A DNA stretch of 64,000 nucleotides from Taenia hydatigena (GCA_036345935.2 JADWOT020000001.1:29371585-29435584); one strand, 5' to 3'. Positions 11,327 through 22,295 are shown, counted from the stretch's first letter. A program made the numbers and translations. Notes: generated from the letters alone by a model not told the origin.

Positions 11327-11656
11327 CTAGCAACAGTCTCGAACAGGGAGACAACGTCGAACCACCTGGTGGGAAACTTGGATGATTGTGCTCTTAACGA
11401 TCCCATCTGTAGCATCACATCGTCTCCTCTTAGTGCTTCCAGCGTCACCGCCGATCCGGGTACCCTTGCCGCACTACTTTAAATGATTATTACGAAGGTT
11501 CTTGTGAGTTACCTTCCTCTCCCTCCTCTTTATGTACAGAACTCTATCAAAAGTCTGATGAACTTGGCATAGTAGCGCTTCACTGCCATGATGAAGTCGT
11601 GGTGCGTGTATTAGAAAACCTACGTGAAGGAGACGATTGTCAGCCATAGGAGGCAT
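11327..11656 (-). CDS. Small two-exon gene candidate, 93 aa, basic (unit II)
   Basis: Exon 1 (11656-11513) reads MPPMADNRLLHVGFLIHAPR through QVHQTFDRVLYIKRRERK and ends at donor gtaact. A 48-bp intron ends in gcaag. Exon 2 (11464-11327) begins GTRIGGDAGSTKRRRCDATD and stops at TAG. The phases fit. The second exon, its stop and both splice sites are kept in unit I (5697 onward), but exon 1 there is shifted by one base. Most differences between the two copies change amino acids, so constraint is weak. No family was recognised; it could be a non-coding remnant with a lucky frame. Confidence 0.3.
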
Positions 11657-11843
11657 CAGAGGTCCATGTGGTTTAGTGCTACTTTTGTTATTTCAGTAGT
11701 GCACGTGTGCACTTCTAAAGTCCGCCTACTGGAGGACACGAGAAAGCCGTGCACAAAGTGCCGAGTGAGAAGGTGCCTGCTTGCCACCAGAGTGTGTTTA
11801 TGCTTATTCGTATGTAGGCAAAACGAGTGGTAGAAGCATGTGA

Positions 11844-12030
11844 CAACAATGTGGGAGGTGCGATCAACGTGGCCTAATCGAGTGCAGACGCATTGATGGC
11901 TTGGGTACAGCAGATGTAACAAAGCAATGCTGCATCAGTCAGCGCAACAAGCTTGATAAGGAGTACAAAAGAGGCAGTGGCAAATGTGTTGATAGTTGCT
12001 ATGAGTTCTTTTCCTTTGTTGGCCATATAG
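11844..12030 (+). CDS. Cys-rich exon candidate
   Basis: An open frame of about 62 codons reads QQCGRCDQRGLIECRRIDG, then QCCISQRNKLDKEYK, then KCVDSCYEFFSFVGH, and ends at a consensus donor (gtgagt at 12031). Eight Cys are spaced as in a disulphide-rich extracellular module or a zinc-binding fold. The upstream boundary is unclear; an earlier piece ending LLEDTRKPCTKCR with donor gtgaga lies at about 11700-11768. The unit-I copy is broken. No family was recognised. Confidence 0.35.
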
Positions 12031-12059
12031 GTGAGTGCACTGCTGTGAGTTATTGCTCC

Positions 12060-13435
12060 TGTCTTTCCCTTACTTAGTATGGTCGGTTAACAAGATGGTT
12101 GAGTAGCTAAACCGGTTGGAGCACAAGTGAGTAACGAGTGCTCGATAGAAGTGAAGGTGAGTAGCTGTAAGCATAGGTTTTATTTGAAAAAATTGAGTAT
12201 GTATGTGGAGGAATGAATTGGTAGAGACGTGTTAGGGTACCACAAGATGGGGGAGCGAGTAAGTGGATAAAGAAGGGGAGTGGGAGCTAAGATTCTTAAA
12301 GATGGGAATTGTTGAGGGAAAAATTGCTACTCCTGATGAGCTGCAATACTTGCAGCACCTTCTAAGTATCCTTCTACTTTTCCGTTTTTACATAAAGTCG
12401 GGACTTAATGTGTGTCATATAAAGCGAATCGAGGTGAGCGAGGGAATTAGAGATCTTGTTGCGGCAAAGCTGACTTTCAAAATCCGTAGGAGACAATGGA
12501 AAATCAGTTGGAAAAGTAAAAGGAGGAGGTGGAAAGTGCATGTGGATGTAGCCCCTTTTAGTACCATAGCAAGGATCACAGCTGCATTTCAGGATCTGTC
12601 GATTGTTGCAGGTGGTGCGTAGTTAGGTAGGAAATGAAGAGGACACGAGCAATCCACCCGACTCCCAACATTACAACTTCGAGTGGTTGTGCTTTCACAT
12701 CGAGGGCAGCTTCGTGAGTTGTGGTGGAGCTCTTCCACTCAAGTAAATGGAGCCACACAATCTAGCGTGTGTAGGCGCATCCGAAGGGCTACGCTAACGT
12801 CAAAGACCTGCAAAACTGTGTGCACAGATTTTGTCCTCATAGTGGCCTTGGCGAGACACAACTGGCAATGTCACTCCACCGGAAATGACATCCACTGCCG
12901 TGAGAGGAGCGAACCCACTTCCGCCTACAAAGTTATCGCACCCAGACGACTGGCTGGCTAGTGGATTGTTGGGGGCCACACAGTCAAGCCCAACTATTGG
13001 ATCGTAATGGACGCCAGCGACCATTTGATGTGATGGTCTGTTTAGGCACCACAGAAGAAGTAGGTCGTGTGGAATAGCTGCTAACTGCCTACAGTTCCAA
13101 GGGATGAGCCCCATTAGAGCTGTTGGTCAGGTGGGTGGTTCGACTGCTCAGTCAATCAACAACTTGCGCAACAGCGAGGACCGGATGGTTACGAGGAACA
13201 AAGACAGAATGAGAAAAGTTGAGCAGAAGATGTATTACTAAGGTGAATGGGAAAATGAGGGAGCAGACGAGAAGACGTCGTGTCGGTTTGCATGCAGTAG
13301 TGGAAACTGGAGAAAAAGGTCGAGCAGGGTGTGTCGTCTCGTGTTCGTAAGCTTAAATGTGTAGGGTCGCTAAGCCGTCGAGGTTCATTTACATAAAATT
13401 CTTGGGTTTATTATGATTAGCTGCTCAAAGGCTAC
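12060..13435. other. Unassigned region with one 119-codon open frame (12263-12622, plus)
   Basis: The frame 12263-12622 starts at GTG and encodes a hydrophobic patch (LQHLLSILLLFRFYI) followed by a basic segment (KIRRRQWKISWKSKRRRW). A GTAAGT donor lies just before it (12259) and a GTGAGC inside it, so only part may be exon. No similarity was recognised and there is no second copy to test it. Confidence 0.2.
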
Positions 13436-13439
13436 AAAA

Positions 13440-13720
13440 CTCATTGTTTTGGCCTTAATGTCATGCCAGCTATCACAAGGAGGTAGAGGGCGTAGTGACA
13501 TCCCACTGAATGGAACAACTGTCGATGCGATTGATGTCCAAATCAGGTGGTGATTCCAAAGTTAGCAACTGTGGCACTACGTCCACGTGTATCGGGATGT
13601 GCAGGCATCGTAACCGAGAAGTGCCAACTCAAAATGTAGCAGAGCAATGTGTTAAAATATGTATCTTTTGTAAAGGTAATGGACGCATAGTCAAGGTTAG
13701 CATTATGAGTGTCAACTTCA
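13440..13720 (-). repeat. Dispersed repeat, partial copy 3
   Basis: Similar to 16350-16640 in the same orientation. Shared blocks include CCACTGAATG, ATGTGCAGGCATCGTAACCG, and AAGGTAAT followed by GACGC/GACAC. It is diverged and has indels. Confidence 0.65.
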
Positions 13721-14735
13721 GTTAAAATGACGTGGATCTTCTTCCCTTTTTTCCACATACGTTCTTTGCTGACATCGAAGTGGGTTGTCAGTGTAACAAA
13801 TCCACGCGCAACATATCGTGATTCGCTAATAACATGAGCAGCTTTACCTCCTTTTCTGTAATTGAAGAGCTTTACACTTCCCAATTTGAGCAATACAAGT
13901 GGCCTTATCGCTTAGGCCTACCTTCGAAGAATGGTTGCATTTCTCGAGTCCGGTGTCAAGTGTAAGTGTGTCCATTTCGCTAATAAATCTGCTGCCTTGT
14001 AGATGTGACAAGAGAGAAGTGTGAGGTGGGGAAGCACCACCGGCGCTCAGTTGGATTTGAGGCGAGACCCTGTTGACACCACCAACGAAAGCTGCCATCG
14101 GCCTCAGTGGACCGAGAGACAACCAGTTTCGCAATATCTCCCCTTCGTGTCACCGCAACCCAACCATGAGGTCGCTATTTTTTCCTGCGCGCGGCGTAGT
14201 TGAACAATTACAGTCCAGTGACAAACAGTTGCATCAGTCAAAGGTGATACAGACAAGACACTTGTGGTGCAACAGCAGCAAAGCATGGGCTTTGCACACA
14301 TTACTGCTTCTTCTACTGTATTCCTTCCATTCGTTCTGCATTTAAGTGCTCATTTAATCACTTTCTGCAGTTACAATAATAAACACACCCACTCCATCCA
14401 CCTACACCACTGAAGTAGTCGTGGCAACGTCCATCGCCACACAAGGAAGCGCTGAGTCGACGGAAATGTCAATCAAACGAACGCGCGGCAATCACCTTGG
14501 CAAGCAGCACCAGCTGTGCTCATGGAGACGACAAGTAAAAACGAGGGCCATGATTTGGATACGAAGTATATCGCATTAGAAACGCATTCAACTCAATTCC
14601 TCCGATTGCAGTAAATTTTACAATGCTGTATCAGTAGATCAGCAACATCAAATGAGGCAATGCACAATTTAAGCGCAAATATTTTAATGTTCGGTCTGCA
14701 AATTTAACTGAGATTACTAAGTGCATGCTTAGGAG
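13721..14735. other. No gene recognised
   Basis: Several short open frames on both strands overlap here. None shows splice sites, a family motif or a second conserved copy. Confidence 0.4.
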
Positions 14736-14741
14736 TGTAGT

Positions 14742-14785
14742 TGTAGCGTCCCGAGGCTCCATCGAAGGCAAAAGAAGGCAGGATG
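14742..14785 (-). repeat. LTR fragment
   Basis: TGTAGCGTCCCGAGGCTCC followed by AAGGCAAAAGAAGGCA matches the outer end of the LTRs at 15349 and 16059 with a few changes. It is probably a decayed relic of the same family. Confidence 0.6.
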
Positions 14786-15123
14786 CAAGTAAGAAAAGAA
14801 ATACTTGGAAAGAAAGTTTCAAAGACCGCTACAAGTTGCAGTCTGTAAAGTGGTGCATAATGCGTTCTGCAGGGGATAATGTCAAAAGGGCATTGTGACG
14901 CGCAAGTCCACGAATAGTCAAATCACATTCAATATAAGAAGATAAGGAACAAAAAGTCAAAGATAAGATGTTAGATGATACAGTCATCGGTAAAAGGTGT
15001 TACAACAACTCATTTTCCTCTGTCTGTTGAATATATGCATTCTGCCCTGATATTTTGCCTTCGTTTGCCTTCAAGGGAGCCTTCGGACCCCACAATAAGG
15101 AGCTAACTCGGAAGTGGGATTAT

Positions 15124-15190
15124 GAGGCAGAGGAGAAGGAGGAGGAGAAGGCGGAGAAGGAGGAGGAGGAGGAGGAGGAGGAGGAGGAGA
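15124..15190 (+). repeat. (GGA)n purine tract
   Basis: GAGGA/AGG repeats, giving a spurious poly-Pro frame on the minus strand. Confidence 0.9.
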
Positions 15191-15348
15191 GACCACATTG
15201 ACAAACTTACAAGAGTGGGAGGTTACGGATGCGATTCGTAGCCCTAACATTATCTGTGGCTCAGTAACCATGTCTCATACTTTCATAGCCTTCGCATGTC
15301 TCCTGACAGAGTGAATCAAAAAGTTCAGATCATTCCACAAAAAAGGTA

Positions 15349-15533
15349 TGTAGCGTCCCGAGGCCCCCTTAAGGCAAAAGAAGGCAAAGTGGAGGGGTAG
15401 AATACATATATTCACCGGACAGAGGGGAAAAGGCTGCTGGCATGGCCCTAAGACCAGCCCACGCAGCTAGGGCAATATGGCCACCTCTGTGACCTTGTCA
15501 GAAAACGGCAGTTCTAACAACCGAAGTATTACA
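15349..15533 (-). repeat. 3' LTR
   Basis: 185 bp, TG...CA on the plus strand. It follows the polypurine tract when read on the minus strand. Confidence 0.88.
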
Positions 15534-16058
15534 TTGCCCCTCTCCTCTTTCGAGCGTCGTCCTCGACGCGCCCCTCGGTTATCTCCCGCGTCAGCCATCA
15601 CAACATACTCAGTGCTGCAAGAAGCACCCACGAGCTAACCATGCCAGTCGCCGACATTCGTCGCGATTGAGGCGATGCTTGACACCAACCTCAGTGATCC
15701 CTCTTCACAGTGCATTGCACTTCGAGTTTCGTTTGGCTTGGAAACAAGCTTCAGAATAAGTGGTTCTGCCGACCATCAGTATGTCCGTAGGGGGGGCGTT
15801 AGCGCGCCGATCTCCGTAAGCAAGTATATTAGGGGCGATCTTTGGAACGAAACTTTCCGGGTGGTCCATGGCTAGTGTCGCTTCAGTTGTTGATGGCTTT
15901 CTTATAGAACGCGGAGAAGGGCTAGATACTGGAGGTGGACGACGTTCGTGGCCCATCCGTAGCACGTGCACTTCTTTCGCACCGCTGCAACATGCCACAG
16001 GCGGTGGAGATCGGGATAGTAACCCTATAGAGTCGGGTTCGCTTTTTGCTGCCACCAA

Positions 16059-16243
16059 TGTAGCGTCCCGAGGCCCCCTTAAGGCAAAAGAAGGCAAAGT
16101 GGCGGGGTAGAATACATATATTCACCGGACAGAGGGGAAAAGGCTGCTGGCATGGCCCTAAGACCAGCCCACGCAGCTAGGGCAATATGGCCACCTCTGT
16201 GACCTTGACAGAAAACAGCAGTTCTAACAACCAAAGTATTACA
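16059..16243 (-). repeat. 5' LTR
   Basis: 185 bp, four substitutions from the other LTR, adjacent to the primer-binding-site-like sequence at 16048-16058. Confidence 0.88.
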
Positions 16244-16329
16244 GGTAATCCTGTTAAATTGTCATGATCAACTGTTCCAGTAGTTTCGAGCCCGTTTTCA
16301 CAATTGCATTGGGGTTATTAGCAGACTAG

Positions 16330-17186
16330 GTAAGTTCAGACAATTACAAGTCATGTCATGACAGCTACCACACGAGGTAGAATATCAGGTAGCACTCCAC
16401 TGAATGAGACAACTGCCAATGTGACTGATGTTCAGCTCAGGAAATAATTACGAAGTTAGCTACTGTGCCGCTGCGTCCATGTGTAGTGAGATGTGCAGGC
16501 ATCGTAACCGAAAATTGCCATCTGAAAACGTAGCTTACACCCCACCAACCAAGTAGATGTAAAGCATATTTTGTACAAATACGCATCTTATGTGAAGGTA
16601 ATCGACACCTGCAGGTCAATGTGAGTAAGGTCAGTCCATTGCTCGTTTTGAATATGAAATTTGCAGCAAAACACATGCTTGAAGCAAATTAAAGTGTGCA
16701 ACTAATTGACAAAATGACATTCCTCGCTGTCGTATAAACCACTTTTACGATTTGTTGGCAAATCTTACAGCATCACTATTATGCATTTATATTACTGATA
16801 TACAAATATTAACAACTTTTTCATTTTGCTTACTTTGTAAATCGCCATTAGTGCATTTGTTATTAAAAATTAAACACAAAAGTCAAAACTGTTAATAATT
16901 GTCTTAATTATGGTCTCATCGAAAATACATAAAAATTTAAAGTTGGCTTGTTTTACCGGACGAACTTTGAACCGATTAGCCAGATTTGTGTGCCGCTCGC
17001 GTAAGTGGTGCGCGTTTTCGGGGACAGTTTTTCTGGATTAATGCGCCTTTATCCACTGCCAAAAGTCGGGAACTCGGTAGGTATTGAGTATCTCTTTATA
17101 GTTTTTAGTTTTTTAGTTGTTGCGAGGTAGAGTAGACGCAAATGCCTCTCAATGTGACTGTTGACGGTTGCTTGTCAGCTGCAAGG
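16330..17186 (-). repeat. Dispersed repeat, copy 2 (fullest copy)
   Basis: The reverse complement of 928-1665 over about 16500-17186. It also extends to match 13440-13720 at about 16350-16640. The three copies together define one repeat family of at least 0.85 kb. There is no intact long frame. Confidence 0.7.
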
Positions 17187-17985
17187 TCTCCTCGTGTGCA
17201 TTTTTCGGTGTGTAGAGATAAATGGCGGCTGTTGCAACAGATTGTGAGGTTGTTTGGTTTTTAATGACATTTGAATTTGAGTAATGAGGCGTAACTTTGT
17301 GGAGAGGTGCTAAAACCTTACGAAGTGCTTGGCAATTACTTGCTTGGTGGTTTCTTGCGATTAAGCACCCATTTTATGAATGTGTGTAGATATATGCTTT
17401 TGCTTTCTTGACCAGTTTATTTGTTAGACCAACCGTTTTAGAAGCAGCTGCAGTTTTTCACAACTTTTGTTTTCCATTTGCATTGCCTAATCGCGTTGAA
17501 TTTTGTTACTGGAAAACACTTCTTTGGATTGAGTACGACTCCATTGGCTGTTTCCAAGTGGTTTGTTATTTAAGTAAAAATGAGTTTTGATGAATAAGAT
17601 CGAATTTGATGAAGGGTAATGTAAACGCAAGTCCCATAAAGTTGCTGTTAGGCCGTTTTGTTTTCCAACTACGATGCCTACTCACGTACATTTTTCGCTG
17701 TATGGCACTTGAAGGGATAAGTTAAGAGTGTTTTGGCAATTTGTAATTTGTTTGCTCTCTAATGACGATAGATTTCGTTGGGAGGAGTTCTATCGTTGCT
17801 AAGGACATGGCGACTAATCATTATCATTTTCGTGCTAATAAGTATTCACCGTATTTATAGATGTTATCGTGCATTTTTTTGTCCGTTTCCGTGCTGGAAT
17901 AGACACTGAAGAGGAAGAAGCTGCAGCAGCAATGAGTGCGAATCTCGCCTTTGTCATCACTTCACATATTCCTCGGGTGGGATTG
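17187..17985. other. No gene seen
   Basis: T-rich spacer with short frames only; no motif recognised. Confidence 0.4.
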
Positions 17986-18021
17986 GATTGTGCTTAATGA
18001 GTTGTTGCCGTCCATTTTTGT

Positions 18022-19565
18022 GTGCAGCGATGGAATCAAAGCGTGTTCATATGGTTGGTGGCAGTGCTGTTCTCCTTTACTTGCTTTACCTGTGCTATTT
18101 TCATTACTGTGATACGCGTGTTGTTGGCGCACATATGGATGGCGGAGGAGTGGGGTGGGGGGGGCAGGACCATGGTTGTTTGTTGTGTTGATGTGATCCC
18201 TGCTGTGAAACATGCTGTGTAGAGGGCCCTGGTGATGGCTTAATGGTAGCCTGCTCAGCTTTGATGCCGAGTTGGTGTCTTTGAGTGAGGTAGACGCAGC
18301 AGCGGTAGGGGCGGAGGAAGAAGTGGCTAGTCGGAAGTTTGGTCATCACTACACAGACTGTACTTTGTGGCAATCTCAATTGTTTGTCCGTTGAGGTGTT
18401 CGTTTCTTTTTTTCCTATCAGTAGTTAGGTTTGTGAATGTTAGCTTTGCAGAGCTTTGGAACCTCACATATTGGTCTTTCCATTGTTTGGTTTTTTCTCT
18501 TTTAGCTGCTACAATCTTACCCTGATAGTTGTGATGGTGAAGTAACATGTGATGAGTGTGTGGAATGATGGGCAATGCAAAATGGGGTGATTCGCGGTGG
18601 CGGTGTTGGCGGTGGCGTCTCCGTCTGGATTGTGCGATGCGGTTCTCGGCATGGGCGACACGGTCTACTACTGCTATTATTGTCTCCGTCTCTTTGTCTT
18701 CGCGGGCATGGGAGGCTGGATGGGTGGGTGGCGGCGAAGGAGGGGGAAGGCTGGGGGAGCTCTGCCGTGGGTATGTGCGAAAGCGTGAAGGGGACGTTCT
18801 CTTACGACCACGGCGACGACGAATGGAAGCGCTATGGACCAGAGCCCACTGGTGGCAACTGCGGCATATTTTGTTTCCTTAGGTACGGAAATGTGTTTGC
18901 TGTGAGAGGGTGGAAGTTAATTTGTTGCTGACTGTATAGGTGATGAGTAGTGGTGCATCATCTCAGAGGAGGTAAGTAGTCGAGTAGATCCCCACTGTTG
19001 GGTGTGTTGGGTGCGAACTATTGGGGGAAGGGGGAAGAGATGGCTGTCGCGCTACTCCCACTGGTATTGCGACTTAGCCTTAGGAGTGAGAACGGGTGAA
19101 AAGGAGGGAGTGGGAAGGGCGGTGTGGGGAGTATCTAGGGTAGAAAGCTGAGGCGGCTTCCGGCCTCACCTGGGCTAATTACTATCGGGGTTGGGGTTGG
19201 GGTGGGATGTGGCGTCTCATTTCGGTGGATTGGTGGTGGTCTCTCGTGTCGGCATGAGGATTGGGTGTACCCTTGCTGATCTGTGCTTTGCTCTTAGAAG
19301 GAGAGCGAGGAAGCATTGCTTTCTTAGAGCTCTTTTTCAACGTTTCAGGTGCAATGCGTGGCGAATACATGGAGGATGGGGCGATGGTGGGTACTCCACG
19401 GCACACCGACGGTTGGTGGATGAGGTTGTACCGACTTAACGTCCTCCGCTGTCGTGCTTTTGTCGATGCCGCCGGTGTCACTGCTGTTGTTGCGTATGCG
19501 TGAACATCACCGACGAGGACATTCGTTCCTTCATCCCACAATTCCTATCGCAACAACAGTTTCGT
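18022..19565 (+). other. Putative exon-bearing region of a plus-strand gene
   Basis: Several pieces look like exons. After tttgtgtgcag (ending 18028) a frame reads RWNQSVFIWLVAVLF and a hydrophobic run suited to a membrane span. After tgctcag near 18262 a frame reads FDAELVSLSEVDAAAVGAEE. Around 18785-18860 a frame reads GTFSYDHGDDEWKRYGPEP. At about 19502-19563 a frame reads VNITDEDIRSFIPQFLSQQQ and ends at gtaagt. Frames change between the pieces, so only a spliced model could join them. I recognise none of them. They may belong with the pieces at 20.7-21.8 kb. Confidence 0.25.
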
Positions 19566-20700
19566 AAGTGCTTTGCATTTATTAGGTGTTATTAATGGCG
19601 TTTCGCCTTTCTGCAACACGTGGCGACACAAGAGCTTCAATTTATTACAGATTCACTGGGGATAATGTGTTTTGTGTAGGTGTACAAATGAATCATCCAT
19701 ATCAAGTTTCGTGTCTTTCTTGGATTTATGCAAAGTGTCTATGCAGTTAACTTGCTCATTGAAATGCAAGCACTATCGTGACTTATGCAGGTAACCAAAA
19801 CCAAACCAAGGGTGATGTGCTTGTAGCAGGTTGCATCAATGTTTATTTAAAAGACGGGTTTTTTTCCGCGAGAAAACAGGGCTGGTAAGATGTTGTTTTT
19901 ACAGTTATCAGGTTCCTTGTATCCTGAAAAGGTAGGAAGTGTTGGAGGAAAGGATGGAAATGTATATTGCAGCCTTAAAGTACTAGCAGTAGTCAGTATT
20001 TCCGGTTGAACTAATCAGTGGAAAAGCTTGAACGCATTAAAGGGTGTAAATTTTAATCTTGCCAACTGTAATTAGGGAGAGAACGCTGGTTCCTCACCAA
20101 TGCGAAAGCCTAACTTGGCATTAGGAAAGGCGGTTCGGTAAGTACTTTCGGAAGACTGTCGCCTTCACTTCAAAAGTCGTTGGAAGAGGAAGTGTGGCGA
20201 TTAGGTGCTGTTCAGAGCGATTGAGTCGGTTTTTCGCTGTAGTAAGGGACGATGCTTTGAAGTGTGCGTATTTCATAGTCGCTGATGAAGACTGTTTCAG
20301 CAACTGGTCTGGTACATTCGAGAAAGTTGTGACTATGGCAGTGAAGGAAACAAATTTTCTGGCAGAAATGTGAAATTGTGTCTGATTTGGCTCCACCTGG
20401 GTGTGTGACCAAGGTGGCGCTGATTACAACCATTTCTGAAGTAGTGCTATAGCCTCGATTTTCTAAATTGGATTTCTTGTAAGAAAATGGTTAGAATAAT
20501 GCGAAGGTAGTAGGATGGAAATGTCAGTCACGAAATAATATTTTGTGCTCGTTTATGCAGACTTACAAAGGGTAGTAATGGGGCCGTAGAGTTGGTTGAA
20601 ATGAGCCTCCCTTTTGGGTGTTGTGCAGATGTGGAAGAGGATGGGTAAGTAGTGATGTGTTTGAAGTGATGGGAATGGCGTCTTTTGCACTTGTAGCGAG
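19566..20700. other. Spacer or intron-like, no gene recognised
   Basis: Short frames only. It begins at a consensus donor (gtaagt) and could be an intron of a gene spanning 18-22 kb. Confidence 0.3.
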
Positions 20701-20732
20701 CCAAGTGGCATGAAAGTGTCGCAGAGTGGCCT

Positions 20733-21273
20733 GGTGGACACATTGAGGTGAATGCTCGGACCAATTGTGGGCCCGTACGGGCGGTGGTGGTGGTGGTGGT
20801 GGTGGCGGTAGTGCCGGGGATGGATCCCCCCTCAACGATCTACGGCTTCAATGAACAGTCTTGAGGCGCTGTTTACCGACTCACTCACTCACCCGCCAGC
20901 CCATGCCCTGCCCGGTGTCGTCGAGGACATAGGATGTTTGGAAGAGGTGATTGAAAGTACCCTCCCGTCTGTGCAGAATACCACACGTGAACTTGTTCCC
21001 CTCCCCTGCCCTGCCCTGCCCTCCTGTCTTCCTCTCCCTTCTGCCGCCAACGCTGGTGCTGCTTCTGCTCCTTCTGGTAATGTGAATACTTTAGTTATTA
21101 TTATTGCTGCTACCATTGATAATGCTAAACTATTGCTACCGTTGAAACCAGTAAAGGCGCCCTCCTACCTTCCTTCCTTCCTTTTGCATATGCAGGATGT
21201 GTTGGATATTGAGGAGTGGGGTAGAGACACCACACCGCTATTGAATACTGTGGAGTTTATCAAAAACCTGTGA
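20733..21273 (+). CDS. Open frame with Gly run, exon candidate
   Basis: One plus frame is open from about 20745. It covers a (GGT)n-encoded Gly run (20779-20812), SAGDGSPPQRSTASMNSLEA (ATG at 20851), and an acidic part (VVEDIGCLEEVIESTLPSVQ), and ends ...DVLDIEEWGRDTTPLLNTVE before TGA at 21271-21273. A donor-like gtaatg (21077) and an acceptor-like tatgcag (ending 21196) inside it suggest a possible intron, but removing it would break the frame. No family was recognised. It lies 170 bp upstream of the ASPM-like segment on the same strand. Confidence 0.35.
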
Positions 21274-21443
21274 TGGGATGGTGACTGTCAGTGCTGCATT
21301 GACCTCAACTTCGAGCATTTACCGTATGTTCACAACCATTCTGCAAAGAATGCCTTTCTTGTGTGTTTTGCTGGAACCACGCGCATCTCTAGTGCTACCT
21401 GTACAAAAGGCTATTTGTGCATCATCCACGTAGTCATTCACAG

Positions 21444-21761
21444 GAGCGCAAAGTAGATACATTGCTCTGGCTGGTTCTACTGGATGATGATGCATGCTTA
21501 CATCCATGTTTACTCACACGATGACAGTGGGTGGCAGTTACGCACATTGTAGTCCTCAGTGGAAGTGTCGAAATCTCGGCTGCGTCTACCTCTCACGGGG
21601 GGCAAACTTGGCTCCCAGTTTAGCTTTCCTTGGTGCAGATCTCTCTGTTGTCTCAAAAACCTCTCGATTAGTTTGATTTCACCATCACCAATCTCGCTGT
21701 GGACTTACGAGATGGTCAGCGTCTGGTGCAAGTCATCAGCAGCACCCTTCTACTTATGTGC
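21444..21761 (+). pseudogene. ASPM-type calponin-homology domain fragment, broken frame
   Basis: Three consecutive pieces in different frames follow the order of the ASPM N-terminal calponin-homology domain. They are ERKVDTLLWLVLLDDD..HPCLL (from 21444, after ttcacag), YLSRGANLAPSLAFLGADL (from 21587), and FDFTITNLAVDLRDGQRLVQ (from 21672). The last matches the FDF.VTNLAVDL..G.RLV signature of ASPM. ASPM organises spindle poles and binds microtubules. The second and third pieces meet with a one-base offset (SRLV-stop against TTT GAT TTC) and no room for an intron. The copy is therefore broken, unless the offset is a sequence error or the AG at 21670-21671 is a splice acceptor. The IQ repeats expected downstream were not seen. 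The family call is from memory of the motif, not an alignment. Confidence 0.55.
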
Positions 21762-22149
21762 TTATAAGTAGTTGACGCTTTGGACTCACCCTGAGTAGGA
21801 ATGTGGTTGCTTGGTCGAATAGGTTTCCAGATTATTATTTTGAAGTAAATCATCGGTCCTTGTGGCCATCTTCTGCAAGTACTGCCGTCCCACACGGTCT
21901 TGCCTCTGATTGTGTGAGTGAAGTGGAGAGTCTTTTCTCTTTTGTCCGATGTCTTTGTTCTACTGCGTAATCTCGACCGTCACCAACCTCATTAGTGTAG
22001 GAAGGCCCTACTGCGTCAACTTGTTACGTATGAGTTCTGTTTCTCTTGACACTTCAACATTCACATCCACGCATTCGATTGGGCTATCGTCGGATCCAAC
22101 GATTCGGGAAGACTCATTGTACTTGGTGACAACCCACAAGTTAATTTAA

Positions 22150-22295
22150 TCTGTTAGTGAAGGTAAGAAGATCGATTTGGAGCCAAGGCGATGTTGGATT
22201 GAAAAATGTGGGCGAAGCAGAGGTCTCGGAACTGTTGAAGTTGTTTCCTTCACCATGGCCCTTAAGGGGAGGGTGATGCTGCATTTGAGGAACTA
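22150..22295 (+). repeat. Second copy of the ASH-like segment at 6545-6720
   Basis: Collinear with 6560-6715 at roughly 80 percent by eye, with the same frame kept (KKIDLEPRRCWIEKCG...SFTMALKGRVMLHLRN). Both copies lose homology soon after the LRN codons. Confidence 0.6.

Larger units (their letters stand above)
8762..12055. repeat. Direct duplication, unit II
   Basis: Matches 3244-6380. It begins directly after the N at 8761, inside what would be exon 1 of another gene-B copy (the reverse of ATGAGCAATTACGTAGTTG is present at 8763-8785). The missing part of that copy therefore falls at the gap or junction. Confidence 0.85.
15345..16247 (-). mobile_element. Compact nonautonomous LTR element (TRIM-like) with 4-bp target duplication
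   Basis: Two 185-bp direct repeats (15349-15533 and 16059-16243) begin TG and end CA and differ at only four positions. GGTA flanks the element at 15345-15348 and 16244-16247. Read on the minus strand, the right LTR is followed by TTGGTGGCAGC (primer-binding-site-like, 16058-16048). A purine tract (GAAAGAGGAGAGGGGCAA, 15551-15534) directly precedes the left LTR. Both signals fix the orientation as minus. The internal part is only 525 bp. It has no reverse transcriptase, integrase or gag motif; the 130-codon minus frame (16097-15705) is unrecognised. An autonomous relative would have to supply the enzymes. Confidence 0.88.

Noticed and set aside
15071..15271. Minus frame with a poly-Pro run
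   Set aside because: Low-complexity translation of the (GGA)n tract.
16032..16058. tRNA-like GGGTTCG...GCTGCCACCA
   Set aside because: It adjoins the LTR and is better explained as the primer-binding site region; no cloverleaf upstream.
19182..19203. GGGGTTGGGGTTGGGG, telomere-like or G-quadruplex
   Set aside because: Only about three units within unique sequence; not a telomere, and nothing ties it to a function.
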